From NCBI GenBank assembly GCA_020426085.1, contig JAGQQP010000008.1, forward strand, positions 1-23,455: a stretch of DNA of 23,455 bases. The letters run 5' to 3'. The DNA is from Planctomycetaceae bacterium. GTDB lineage: Bacteria > Planctomycetota > Planctomycetia > Planctomycetales > Planctomycetaceae. Positions 1 through 6,857 of the stretch are shown in pieces. Every line of letters starts with the position of its first letter. Within the stretch, counting starts at the first letter, position 1. Below the pieces are notes generated by a model. That model was not told the origin of the DNA, ran no database searches, and saw only the letters and a program-made list of their open reading frames with translations. The translations under genes were made by a program, and so were the position numbers.

Positions 1-135
1 CGTTGTCTGCTGATGCTGCTGGCTGTCAGTTCGCTGTACATGGTCATTCAGGGAAGTGCGGGCGAAAAGGAGCTGAAACCAGAGTTGGCCACTGCCACCA
101 CTCCATCAACCGCTGTTGTCCGGCAGCAAGACTAA
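1..135 (+). CDS. C-terminal end of an unidentified protein (5' truncated)
   Basis: The open frame enters from the left edge in frame 1 and ends at TAA 133-135. It gives 44 residues. A hydrophobic stretch (LLMLLAVSSLYMVI) is followed by a polar, Thr/Ala-rich tail ending VVRQQD. This suggests a membrane protein with a last transmembrane helix and a short soluble C-terminus. The family cannot be recognised from this fragment. It converges on the leftward glycosyltransferase gene, and the two stop codons overlap by two bases, which supports a true gene end here. Other frames in this stretch are shadows. Confidence 0.5.
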   Translation, partial: RCLLMLLAVSSLYMVIQGSAGEKELKPELATATTPSTAVVRQQD

Positions 136-827
136 GCGGACTGCGTTTCCCATTCCTGAATCCATCGGAGGACCTGCAGTTGTTCTTCCAGCCAGCCTTT
201 GCCTGTTGATAATTGCTGTGCCACGAGAGGGAGTTCCTGCACGGTATCCACATCAGTCAGTTCCGGCAGAAGATGAATTTTCCTCCGATCCTGAATCTGT
301 TCCTGCAGCACACATGAAGTGTTTTCGACACTGTAAGGCACGTTCAGCCAGATCTCAGGATCAAGCGCTGTCTGGCTTCCAAACAGATAAAACCCGCCAT
401 CACAGGCCGGTCCAATTACAAACTGCGGTGTTTCATTTTCCTCTGAGAGCATCTCAACTGCCGTATTCAAGAATGTTACAGGCAGATGTGGTGTATCTGC
501 CCCCAGGAATATGACAAAATCATAAGCAGCAAATAACAGCTGTTGCACATGCGCCAGTCGAGCCCCTAAGCCCCCTGCTCCCTGATCAATGGTTTTAAAC
601 TGACTCCAGAGTGAATCCTGCATCGCCTCTGTTTCAGCGACCGCCCAGTAAGGAGTCACTGATTTCTGTTGAACCACTGCTTGCACAACCGCTTCGACAG
701 CTTTGGCGGAAAGGATATGGAACTGCTCCGCGCGCGCCGTGCCGACCGATTGCGCCAGCCTGGTTTTTAAAGGAGAGTAACCGGGAGTTTTTACGAAGAC
801 GGCGATGGCGCCTTGCTTTGGCAACAT
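132..827 (-). CDS. TIGR04282-type (DUF2064) arsenosugar-associated glycosyltransferase
   Basis: The 231-residue protein belongs to the DUF2064 family of GT-A-like nucleotidyl/glycosyl transferases. Near the N-terminus it has VFVKTPGYSPLKTRLA (about residues 11-26), the family nucleotide-binding motif. In the middle it has FLGADTPHLP, a DxD-like metal/nucleotide site, and then GPACDGGFYLFG. Subfamily TIGR04282 is named for its co-occurrence with ArsM/ArsS arsenosugar genes, which are present next door. The ATG at 825-827 lies inside the upstream glycosyltransferase gene (37-nt overlap), so the two are translationally linked. The exact donor and acceptor are unknown. A role in adding or modifying the sugar aglycone of arsenosugars is inferred from context. 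Confidence 0.85.
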   Translation of the reverse strand: MLPKQGAIAVFVKTPGYSPLKTRLAQSVGTARAEQFHILSAKAVEAVVQAVVQQKSVTPYWAVAETEAMQDSLWSQFKTIDQGAGGLGARLAHVQQLLFAAYDFVIFLGADTPHLPVTFLNTAVEMLSEENETPQFVIGPACDGGFYLFGSQTALDPEIWLNVPYSVENTSCVLQEQIQDRRKIHLLPELTDVDTVQELPLVAQQLSTGKGWLEEQLQVLRWIQEWETQSA

Positions 828-1552
828 TTCAAAACTCGATCTTTTATCAGGAGTAAAAACTGAGGGATCGCCTGCCTAGCCGTCAGCCAGAGATGTCTGG
901 CCGTCACTTTCAGCCAGCCCTGTTCTCGATATTTCCGGGCACTGGTTTCGATGTCTGCGTCTGTGCATCTGAGACGTACGCCCTCTCGCCTGGCAGCCCA
1001 GACCAGCAGATGATCTTCTCCATACGTTGCCTCTTCATCAAATCCATTTAGTTTCTGAAACAAAGTACGCGGCAGACAGAGCCCCTGATCACCGAAGGGC
1101 ATTCCCAGCACATGCGAACGAAAATAAACGCCCCAGGAATTGAGATGCATCAGTAAAAAACTCTGATCGCGGAACTTGAGATTAAAATAGAGTAACGCCT
1201 CCGGATATAATTCCAGACAGTGAAAGAGTTGCTGGACAGCCGCATCACTTAATCGAGAATCAGCGTGCAGAAACAACAGATACTCCGCTTGTGCCTGCTG
1301 CGCACCGTAATTCATCTGGAGTGCCCTGCCTCGGGATGTACAATGCCAGTGGCTGCGACTGTTTATGCCATATGAAGAGAACTGATCCTGCAAATCGGGT
1401 GGAGCCAGACCATTCGAGATAAACAGAAATTCGGTGGATTCCGGAAAAGCCCCCAGATCCGCGAGTAATGCCTGCCAGCTGTCATCCCCCTGTAAAACGG
1501 GAATGATGACTGAAATCGAACAGTTCGTTTTGATCTGATTGACGTTACTCAT
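791..1552 (-). CDS. TIGR04283-type arsenosugar-associated glycosyltransferase family 2 protein
   Basis: This is a 253-residue cytosolic GT2 protein with a GT-A fold. SVIIPVLQGD at about residue 14 is the usual GT2 opening. CTSRGRALQMNYGA (about 71-84) and LLFLHADSRL (about 91-100, with the HAD DxD equivalent) are signatures of the TIGR04283 subgroup. They are followed by MPFGDQGLCLPRTLF and GFDEEATYGEDHLLVWAARREG, where the ED acts as the catalytic-base region. The gene leads a two-gene leftward unit with the DUF2064 gene and is divergent from arsM. TIGR04283 proteins recur beside ArsM/ArsS in arsenosugar loci. The ATG at 1550-1552 has no clear Shine-Dalgarno. Substrates are not established. 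Confidence 0.88.
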   Translation of the reverse strand: MSNVNQIKTNCSISVIIPVLQGDDSWQALLADLGAFPESTEFLFISNGLAPPDLQDQFSSYGINSRSHWHCTSRGRALQMNYGAQQAQAEYLLFLHADSRLSDAAVQQLFHCLELYPEALLYFNLKFRDQSFLLMHLNSWGVYFRSHVLGMPFGDQGLCLPRTLFQKLNGFDEEATYGEDHLLVWAARREGVRLRCTDADIETSARKYREQGWLKVTARHLWLTARQAIPQFLLLIKDRVLKCCQSKAPSPSS

Positions 1553-1604
1553 TTTTTATGCTTAAACTGGAATTGTAATTCGTTTCACAGTATTGGAATT
1601 CATC

Positions 1605-1618
1605 GTATTACATAATAC
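1605..1618. promoter_or_regulatory. Perfect palindrome in the divergent ars promoter region
   Basis: GTATTA-CA-TAATAC is a perfect dyad with 6-bp arms. It sits 52 bp upstream of the leftward glycosyltransferase start and 155 bp upstream of arsM. The position in a 221-bp divergent intergenic region suits a shared operator. No regulator gene is visible in the window, so the binding protein is unknown. An AT-rich dyad of this size could also occur by chance. Confidence 0.35.
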
Positions 1619-1678
1619 AAACTCCCAAAAGTAATCTTCATTCGGAAACGCAATGTTTCTGAAATTCACTGACTCGGC

Positions 1679-1684
1679 TATACT
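1679..1684 (+). promoter_or_regulatory. Possible -10 element for arsM
   Basis: TATACT matches the sigma-70 -10 consensus at 5 of 6 positions, about 90 nt before the arsM ATG. No good -35 box lies 16-18 nt upstream. This is a weak prediction, offered only because the spacer must contain a rightward promoter. Confidence 0.22.
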
Positions 1685-1773
1685 GAATCATCTTCAGGCA
1701 GCCTGTTGCATCCAAATGTATTCGTCTACGAGCCAACAGAAATCGACCGGACTTTAAAGGAACCCAGAACAAG

Positions 1774-2952
1774 ATGAATTCCGCCAATTCACAGATGTCC
1801 TCCAGTGAAGAAGAATCAGTCTATGCCCGTTACGCAAACGCAGCTCACCAGACTGAACCGTCACTGTGCTGTCCTGTTGAATACAACCAGGAATATTTAT
1901 CGATCATCCCGCAAGAAATTCTGGAAAAAGATTACGGCTGTGGTGATCCGACTCCTTATCTCTCGCCAGGTGATACTGTCCTCGACCTGGGTTCCGGGGG
2001 AGGCAAGATCTGTTATATCGCATCACAGATTGCAGGTCCTTCCGGAAAAGTCATCGGCGTGGACTGCAATGCAGAAATGCTGGCTCTGGCCCGTAAGTAT
2101 CAGCAGGAAGTCTCTGACAAGCTGGGATACTCTAATGTGGAATTTCGCAGCGGACTGATCCAGGACCTTAAGTTGGACCTGGAACTGTTGAATCAGGAAT
2201 TGGCCACCAGCCCGATTAACAGTCAGGCGCGCTGGCTGGAATTACGAAATCTGGAAGAACGCCTGCGACAGGAGTCACCACTGATCCCGGATGAGACAGT
2301 CGACTGTGTGATTTCAAACTGTGTGTTAAATCTGGTACGCGAGAGCGATCGCAGTCAGTTGCTGCAGGAAGTCTTTCGAGTTTTAAAGCGAGGCGGAAAA
2401 GCAGTCATCAGTGATATCGTCTGCGATGAAACAGTTCCCGACCACCTGCGGAAAGATCCTGAACTCTGGTCTGGCTGTATTTCTGGTGCCTACCAGGAAG
2501 CCGCTTTCCTGCAGGCTTTTGAAGATGCCGGTTTCCATGGAATTGAAATCCTCAAGCGGGAAGAAACTCCCTGGCAGACCGTGGAAGGCATTGAATTCCG
2601 TTCGATGGTTGTCTCTGCCTATAAAGGCAAACAAGGGCCCTGCCTGGAACGAAATCAGGCAATGATTTATCGCGGCCCCTTTAAAAAAGTAGAAGACGAC
2701 GATGGCCATACTTATTTTCGTGGTCAACGGATCGCAGTCTGCGATAAAACATTTCGGCTGCTGCAAACGGAACCATACAAAGGCCAGTTTCTTCCGGTTG
2801 AGCCACGTCAGAATATTCCCCTGGAGCAGGCGCGTGAAATGGACTGTCGACGAAATGCGATCCGCAGTCCAGAGGAAACCAAAGGTAAGAATTTCGATCT
2901 GACAACTCAGATTATGGATGACTGCTGCAGTCCGGACAGTGGTTGCTGCTAA
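1774..2952 (+). CDS. arsM: Arsenite S-adenosylmethionine methyltransferase (arsenosugar type)
   Basis: It methylates As(III) stepwise using SAM, to dimethylarsenical, in the cytosol. The 392-residue protein has the class I methyltransferase motif VLDLGSGGGKIC (residues 69-80) and the acidic end of strand 2, GVDCNAEML (95-103). Cysteines expected to bind As(III) are Cys56 (DYGCGDP), Cys183 (SNCVLNLV) and Cys235 (SGCISGAY), matching the three conserved ArsM cysteines. A distal domain of about 110 residues ends in a Cys-rich tail (Cys384, 385, 391, 392). AAGGA lies about 12 nt before the ATG. The arsS gene follows after 46 nt, so the two are probably co-transcribed. The family assignment is firm; the arsenosugar role rests on arsS. 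Confidence 0.93.
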   Translation: MNSANSQMSSSEEESVYARYANAAHQTEPSLCCPVEYNQEYLSIIPQEILEKDYGCGDPTPYLSPGDTVLDLGSGGGKICYIASQIAGPSGKVIGVDCNAEMLALARKYQQEVSDKLGYSNVEFRSGLIQDLKLDLELLNQELATSPINSQARWLELRNLEERLRQESPLIPDETVDCVISNCVLNLVRESDRSQLLQEVFRVLKRGGKAVISDIVCDETVPDHLRKDPELWSGCISGAYQEAAFLQAFEDAGFHGIEILKREETPWQTVEGIEFRSMVVSAYKGKQGPCLERNQAMIYRGPFKKVEDDDGHTYFRGQRIAVCDKTFRLLQTEPYKGQFLPVEPRQNIPLEQAREMDCRRNAIRSPEETKGKNFDLTTQIMDDCCSPDSGCC

Positions 2953-2998
2953 CCTCTGCTCCCGTCAACTTACTCTCGATTTCAGATACCGGATAACA

Positions 2999-4039
2999 AT
3001 GGCATCTCTCACCCTGCTCAGACAACACAGTAAACTGGCAGATCCGCATGAGCAGCTGCGGATTCTTAATGCACGTTCTCAACAACCATCATTTGACGAA
3101 CAGTTGCAGAAACAGCAACTACCAGTCTTACACGCGACAACGATTGAGACACTCCAGCTCAACCTGGGAAAACTCTGCAATATGACGTGTGAGCATTGTC
3201 ACGTTGATGCAGGACCAGACCGTAGAGAAATCATGTCTGCGGAAACGGCGCAATTCTGTCTGCAAGCATTCGAACATCCAGGTTTTCAGACACTGGATTT
3301 AACGGGGGGTGCGCCGGAAATGAATCCACAGTTTAAAAGTCTGGTCATCGCAGCCCGTAAACTGAACCGGCGCGTGATTGACCGCTGCAATCTGACAATT
3401 TTACTGGCGCCCGGTTTTCAGGATCTTCCACAGTTTCTGGCCGATCATCATGTCGAAATTGTAGCCTCTCTTCCCTGTTACCTGCAGGAAAATACCGATG
3501 CACAACGAGGAGATGGCGCCTTCAACAAATCGATACAGGCATTGCAGAAGTTGAATTCACTTGGTTATGGGGTTCCTGATTCCGGATTGAAACTGACCCT
3601 GGTTTATAATCCGGTTGGCTTCTCACTGCCGCCTGACCAAAGTGAACTCGAAGCTGCCTATCGTCGTGAATTAAAACAACGATTTGAAATTGAATTTACC
3701 AACCTGATCACCATTACCAATATGCCCATCAGCCGCTTCCTCAGTGAATTGATCCAGCAGGGACGCTTTGAAGCGTATATGGAGCGCCTTGTAAACGCAT
3801 TTAATCCGGCTACTGTTTCCGAACTGATGTGCCGTTCGATTCTCTCTGTTGACTGGCAGGGTTATCTCTACGATTGTGATTTCAACCAGATGCTGAGTCT
3901 GCCTGTCTCAGTACCAGAACGGAAACACATTCGAGATTTTGATTATCAAGATCTCGTTAACCGGAAAATTATTACCGGTCAGCATTGTTACGGTTGTACT
4001 GCCGGAGCCGGATCCAGCTGCGGCGGCGCTCTTTCCTGA
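2999..4039 (+). CDS. arsS: Arsenosugar biosynthesis radical SAM protein ArsS
   Basis: This radical SAM enzyme transfers a 5'-deoxyadenosyl group from SAM to a dimethylated arsenical, giving the arsenosugar precursor. From the chosen start it has 346 residues. The [4Fe-4S] motif CNMTCEHC is at Cys60/64/67, followed by LTGGAPEMN (about 101-109), the SAM-contact region. The C-terminal DUF3641-like domain is Cys-rich: MCRSILSVDW, YDCDFNQ, and the final CYGCTAGAGSSCGG (Cys330, 333, 341), which could hold an auxiliary cluster. An ATG at 2918 in the same frame would overlap arsM by 35 nt and add a non-conserved leader, so ATG 2999 is preferred. It is the second gene of the arsM-arsS unit. Confidence 0.93.
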   Translation: MASLTLLRQHSKLADPHEQLRILNARSQQPSFDEQLQKQQLPVLHATTIETLQLNLGKLCNMTCEHCHVDAGPDRREIMSAETAQFCLQAFEHPGFQTLDLTGGAPEMNPQFKSLVIAARKLNRRVIDRCNLTILLAPGFQDLPQFLADHHVEIVASLPCYLQENTDAQRGDGAFNKSIQALQKLNSLGYGVPDSGLKLTLVYNPVGFSLPPDQSELEAAYRRELKQRFEIEFTNLITITNMPISRFLSELIQQGRFEAYMERLVNAFNPATVSELMCRSILSVDWQGYLYDCDFNQMLSLPVSVPERKHIRDFDYQDLVNRKIITGQHCYGCTAGAGSSCGGALS

Positions 4040-4247
4040 GCTGGCATTTAGCAGCTGATTGATGATTGTGTTCGCCTCAGCTGCGCCGTCCCCTCAGGTG
4101 TTTAACTGCAGATTCATGAAGTCAGTTTTAATAATTGATGAAGTACCTCAAGTCCTCTAAAACTGCCACTCCATGATTCGTCTGCCTGCTGACTATTCAG
4201 GTTATCACTATCTGAAATTATCAGGAAAAACAGACCAACTTGAGGAT

Positions 4248-4292
4248 GATTATTTCCTCATGGCCGTGAAAAACGGGGATTTTTTCCTCATG
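4248..4292. repeat. 15-nt direct repeat, two copies 30 nt apart
   Basis: Copies at 4248-4262 (GATTATTTCCTCATG) and 4278-4292 (GATTTTTTCCTCATG) match at 14 of 15 bases, with starts exactly 30 nt apart, about three helical turns. Each contains a TNTTTCC core that recurs in the dyads just downstream. It could be a tandem regulator site or a duplication remnant. Confidence 0.5.
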
Positions 4293-4310
4293 TGTTCGCC
4301 CCTTACAGGC

Positions 4311-4332
4311 GGAAATAGAACTATATATTTCC
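4311..4332. repeat. Inverted repeat GGAAATA-N8-TATTTCC
   Basis: Perfect 7-bp arms are separated by 8 nt. A T7 run follows a few bases downstream (4340-4346 area), so on the plus strand it could act as a weak AT-rich terminator of the ars transcript. It could equally be an operator, because the same half-sites recur at 4378-4403. Confidence 0.45.
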
Positions 4333-4377
4333 AGTTCATTTTTTTCGCACTTGACAAAGCATTTTAAATATAATAAT

Positions 4378-4403
4378 GGAAATATTCTGAACATAATATT
4401 TCC
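4378..4403. repeat. Inverted repeat GGAAATATT-N8-AATATTTCC
   Basis: Perfect 9-bp arms flank an 8-nt centre. The outer seven bases of each arm equal those of the dyad at 4311-4332. The pair looks like two related operators or two related hairpins upstream of the acidic-protein gene. Confidence 0.5.
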
Positions 4404-4460
4404 CCTGAAAACAGCCGAAATAGTTCTGCCTGAATGTTAAAAAGATCCCGCGATTGAAAG

Positions 4461-4488
4461 TTGACATCGGGCTTAAATGCTCTGTAAA
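4461..4488 (+). promoter_or_regulatory. Putative sigma-70-like promoter for the acidic-protein gene
   Basis: A perfect TTGACA (4461-4466) is followed after 16 nt by TGTAAA (4483-4488), a 4/6 match to TATAAT. It would start transcription about 45 nt before the GTG start at 4541. A second TTGACA at 4351 is followed by TATAAT after only 12 nt, too close for a normal promoter. Confidence 0.4.
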
Positions 4489-4540
4489 AATCGTTTAGAA
4501 ATTTGGAAAGATTGCACAAAGAAACAACGAGGATTTAACT

Positions 4541-4822
4541 GTGTTACTAGCCGATTCAACTCTTATCGAATCTACTGAAGAACTTGATCCATTTTTGGAA
4601 GAGACCCCCATCGTTTTCTTTTCACTCGATGACGATGAAGAAAACATTGGTTTCGACGATCTGGAAGATCTCGACGATGATGAATTCGACGACGACGAAG
4701 AAGATGATTTCGATGATGACGATGAAGAAGAGGATGACGACGACTTCGATGACGAAGAAGAGGATGAGTTTGACGACGATTTCGATGACGACTTCGAAGA
4801 CGACGATGATGACATGTTTTAG
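4541..4822 (+). CDS. Hyper-acidic low-complexity small protein
   Basis: This 93-residue protein of unknown function contains 38 Asp and 19 Glu (61%). The first 28 residues are of mixed composition (including ETPIVFFSL). The rest is almost only Asp/Glu broken by single Phe residues at 38, 49, 57, 69, 77, 81, 85 and 93, mostly 4, 8 or 12 apart. There is no Lys or Arg, no signal peptide and no transmembrane segment, so it should be a disordered, strongly negative cytosolic protein. The GTG start has a good ribosome site, GAGGA at 4529-4533, seven bases upstream, and a promoter-like TTGACA lies further up. The C-terminus DDDDDMF recalls the acidic tip of single-stranded-DNA-binding proteins. Possible roles include nucleic-acid mimicry, cation binding or chaperoning of basic proteins; none is shown. 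The opposite-strand Ser-rich frames are artefacts of the GAN codons. Confidence 0.8.
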   Translation: MLLADSTLIESTEELDPFLEETPIVFFSLDDDEENIGFDDLEDLDDDEFDDDEEDDFDDDDEEEDDDDFDDEEEDEFDDDFDDDFEDDDDDMF

Positions 4823-4848
4823 AACTCATTCACAACATAGCTGAAACG

Positions 4849-4876
4849 CTCGTCTTTGAACCCATTCAAAGGCGAG
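4849..4876 (+). terminator. Strong stem-loop between the acidic-protein gene and the phosphorylase gene
   Basis: CTCGTCTTTGAA (4849-4860) pairs with TTCAAAGGCGAG (4865-4876) over 12 bp with one G-U pair, around a CCCA tetraloop. It begins 26 nt after the acidic gene's stop. No U-run follows, so it may be a transcript-end or stability hairpin rather than a classic intrinsic terminator. Confidence 0.45.
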
Positions 4877-4990
4877 TAAGCCGCTCTCTTCTCCGTCTGT
4901 CCAATGCAACAGACTCACCACCCGTCAATCAACTGAGTATGGGTGCTCCCACCAGCTTCCTGAACTCTCCAGCAGAAAAAGAAACGAACA

Positions 4991-5812
4991 ATGCAGGGAC
5001 TGGTCGAAAAAATTAATGATGCCGTTGAGTTTCTGAAACCTCAGATTTCTGAAGCTCCCCAGGTCGGTTTAATCCTGGGTACCGGACTGGGAGATTTCAC
5101 TAAACAAATCAGTCAGGAAAAATCGATTCCTTACGAATCAATTCCTCACTTCCCCCGATCCACGGTGGAATCTCACGCAGGTCAACTGGTATCCGGAAAC
5201 TTAAATGGAACTCCGATTATCGCAATGGAAGGTCGGTTTCATTTTTATGAAGGGTACTCCATGAAGGAAGTCACCTTTCCTGTCCGAGTGATGAAAGCTT
5301 TGGGGGTTGAAACGTTAATCATCACAAATGCCGCGGGAGGAATGAATCCTCACTATCGGCTGGCTGATATCATGATCATCGAAGATCAGATTAATTTAAT
5401 GGGTGACAACCCACTACGCGGCATCAACGATGATCGACTCGGCGTCCGCTTCCCGGATATGTGTGCCCCCTATGATCACAGCTTAATCAAGCTGGCTGAA
5501 CAGAAAGCACTGGAACTCCAGATTCGCACTCAGACGGGAGTTTTTGTTGCCGTCGCCGGACCAAACCTGGAAACACGCGCGGAATATCGCATGCTGCGCC
5601 AGATGGGTGCGGATTGTGTGGGCATGTCGACTGTCCCGGAATGTATTGTCGCCAATCATGCTTCCATGAAAGTTCTGGGGCTTTCTGTAGTGACAGATCT
5701 CTGCCTGCCAGACGCTCTGGAGCCTGTTGAGATCAGCAAAATCCTGAAAGTTGCTGCAGATGGTGGGAAGAAACTGGCTCAACTTATCCCGCAGATCATC
5801 GCGGAATTGTAA
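4991..5812 (+). CDS. Purine-nucleoside phosphorylase, trimeric (PNP/MTAP) family
   Basis: It cleaves purine nucleosides with phosphate to base and ribose-1-phosphate, for purine salvage in the cytosol. Its 273 residues match the trimeric family length. Seen motifs are LILGTGLGD (28-35, phosphate loop), GRFHFYEGY (81-89, His84 equal to human PNP His86), TNAAGGMNP (112-120), [12 protein letters not shown] (189-200, Glu194 equal to Glu201) and GMSTVPE (211-217). Unusual is VVTDLC (233-238): Asp236 sits where 6-oxopurine-specific PNPs have Asn243. Methylthioadenosine phosphorylases also have Asp there, so 6-aminopurine use is possible. The remaining regions look PNP-like rather than MTAP-like. 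The ATG at 4991 has only a weak purine-rich upstream stretch. It converges with the epimerase gene 43 nt downstream. Confidence 0.92.
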   Translation: MQGLVEKINDAVEFLKPQISEAPQVGLILGTGLGDFTKQISQEKSIPYESIPHFPRSTVESHAGQLVSGNLNGTPIIAMEGRFHFYEGYSMKEVTFPVRVMKALGVETLIITNAAGGMNPHYRLADIMIIEDQINLMGDNPLRGINDDRLGVRFPDMCAPYDHSLIKLAEQKALELQIRTQTGVFVAVAGPNLETRAEYRMLRQMGADCVGMSTVPECIVANHASMKVLGLSVVTDLCLPDALEPVEISKILKVAADGGKKLAQLIPQIIAEL

Positions 5813-5855
5813 GCAATACTTTCTGCACGAGCTTGTCCTGGAACCTCTGAGCAGA

Positions 5856-6857
5856 TTATTTTCTCTTCGAGTGATATTCCAGATACCAGTCGACAAATCG
5901 ATCAATGCCCTCTTCAATCGAGGTCGAGGGAGTAAATCCGATTGCCTGCTGAAGCTCTGAAATATCCGCGTAAGTTTCCAGAACATCTCCTGGCTGCATG
6001 GGATAGTTTTCTCGAATCGCGGTCTTGCCGATTCTCTGTTCTATCACATCAATCAGTCGGGCAATACCAACAGGCTGATGGTTCCCGATATTATACAACC
6101 GATAAGGAGCAACAGCCACTGCATCTGACACAGACTCTGTTCGCCGAGGGATCTGTTCCAGAACTCCCAGCACTCCACTTACGATATCATCAACGTAGGT
6201 AAAATCCCGTTTGAGATTTCCATGGTTGAACACCTTAATGGGCGTCCCTTCCAGAATTGCTTTGGTAAAGAGATAAACGGCCATATCAGGACGCCCCCAG
6301 GGACCGTAGACTGTGAAAAATCGCAATCCGGTTGTAGGCAAATCATACAGATGGCTGTAACTGTGGGCAATCAGTTCATCAGCCCGTTTCGTCGCAGCAT
6401 ACAGACTGACGGGGTGATCTACGGTGTCATGAATCGAATAGGGAATCTTCCGATTCGCTCCATACACAGAACTGGATGAAGCATAGACAACGTGTTCAAT
6501 CTCTTTCAGGCGACACTGCTCCAGCAGATTCACAAAGCCCAGCACGTTGCTCTGAACATACTCCAGTGGTTTGAGCAGGGAGTTCCTGACTCCTACTTCG
6601 GCTGCCAGATGAATCACCTTTTGAAAAGCATTCCCGTTAAACAGACGGGAAAGACATTCGACATCGGTGATATCTGCTTCATGAAAATCGAACGTCGGGT
6701 ATTGCCGTAATTCTGCCAGGCGATCACGTTTCAAGCCGACATCATAATGACTGTTAAGATTATCAATGCCCGTCACACGATGCCCTTGTGATAGCAGGCG
6801 TGCTGCGACATGAAATCCAATGAAACCAGCTGCCCCCGTCACCAGAATATGGTTCAT
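5856..6857 (-). CDS. NAD-dependent epimerase, probably UDP-glucuronate 4-epimerase
   Basis: This is a 333-residue extended short-chain dehydrogenase that interconverts UDP-sugars at C4 through NAD+. The Rossmann motif TGAAGFIG is at 7-14. YASSSSVYG (125-133) supplies the Ser/Thr, and YAATK (Tyr153, Lys157) is the catalytic pair. [17 protein letters not shown] and DFTYVDDIV are typical of the CapI/LpsL/GAE type acting on UDP-glucuronate to give UDP-galacturonate. The related UDP-glucose 4-epimerases usually lack the GPWGRPDMA block, so GAE is favoured but not proven. Its ATG overlaps the upstream decarboxylase stop by four bases (ATGA), so the pair is translationally coupled. This is the last gene of the leftward cluster. 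Confidence 0.85.
   Translation of the reverse strand: MNHILVTGAAGFIGFHVAARLLSQGHRVTGIDNLNSHYDVGLKRDRLAELRQYPTFDFHEADITDVECLSRLFNGNAFQKVIHLAAEVGVRNSLLKPLEYVQSNVLGFVNLLEQCRLKEIEHVVYASSSSVYGANRKIPYSIHDTVDHPVSLYAATKRADELIAHSYSHLYDLPTTGLRFFTVYGPWGRPDMAVYLFTKAILEGTPIKVFNHGNLKRDFTYVDDIVSGVLGVLEQIPRRTESVSDAVAVAPYRLYNIGNHQPVGIARLIDVIEQRIGKTAIRENYPMQPGDVLETYADISELQQAIGFTPSTSIEEGIDRFVDWYLEYHSKRK

Larger units (their letters stand above)
4040..4540. other. Gene-poor, repeat-rich intergenic region
   Basis: No convincing gene is seen in these 501 bases. The only sizeable frame (4173-4367, 64 codons) lacks a ribosome binding site and any recognisable domain. The region carries several short repeats: dyads with GGAAATA/TATTTCC arms, a 15-nt direct repeat, a TGAGGA/TCCTCA dyad (4241-4260) and two TTGACA boxes (4351, 4461). 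It presumably holds the end of the arsM-arsS transcript and the promoter of the acidic-protein gene, and may encode a small RNA. Confidence 0.5.

Noticed and set aside
2918..2998. Longer arsS start overlapping arsM
   Set aside because: It adds 27 residues unlike the family start and overlaps the arsM Cys-rich tail; ATG 2999 fits the family length.
4173..4367. 64-codon frame in the arsS downstream spacer
   Set aside because: It has no Shine-Dalgarno and no domain, and it runs across the repeats and dyads of the spacer.
4351..4374. TTGACA and TATAAT as a promoter
   Set aside because: The boxes are only 12 nt apart, too close for sigma-70; the TTGACA at 4461 is better placed.
4495..4815. Minus-strand frame coding a long Ser-rich protein
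   Set aside because: It is the mirror of the GAC/GAT/GAA codons of the acidic protein. It has no ribosome site, and the sense strand has a good one.
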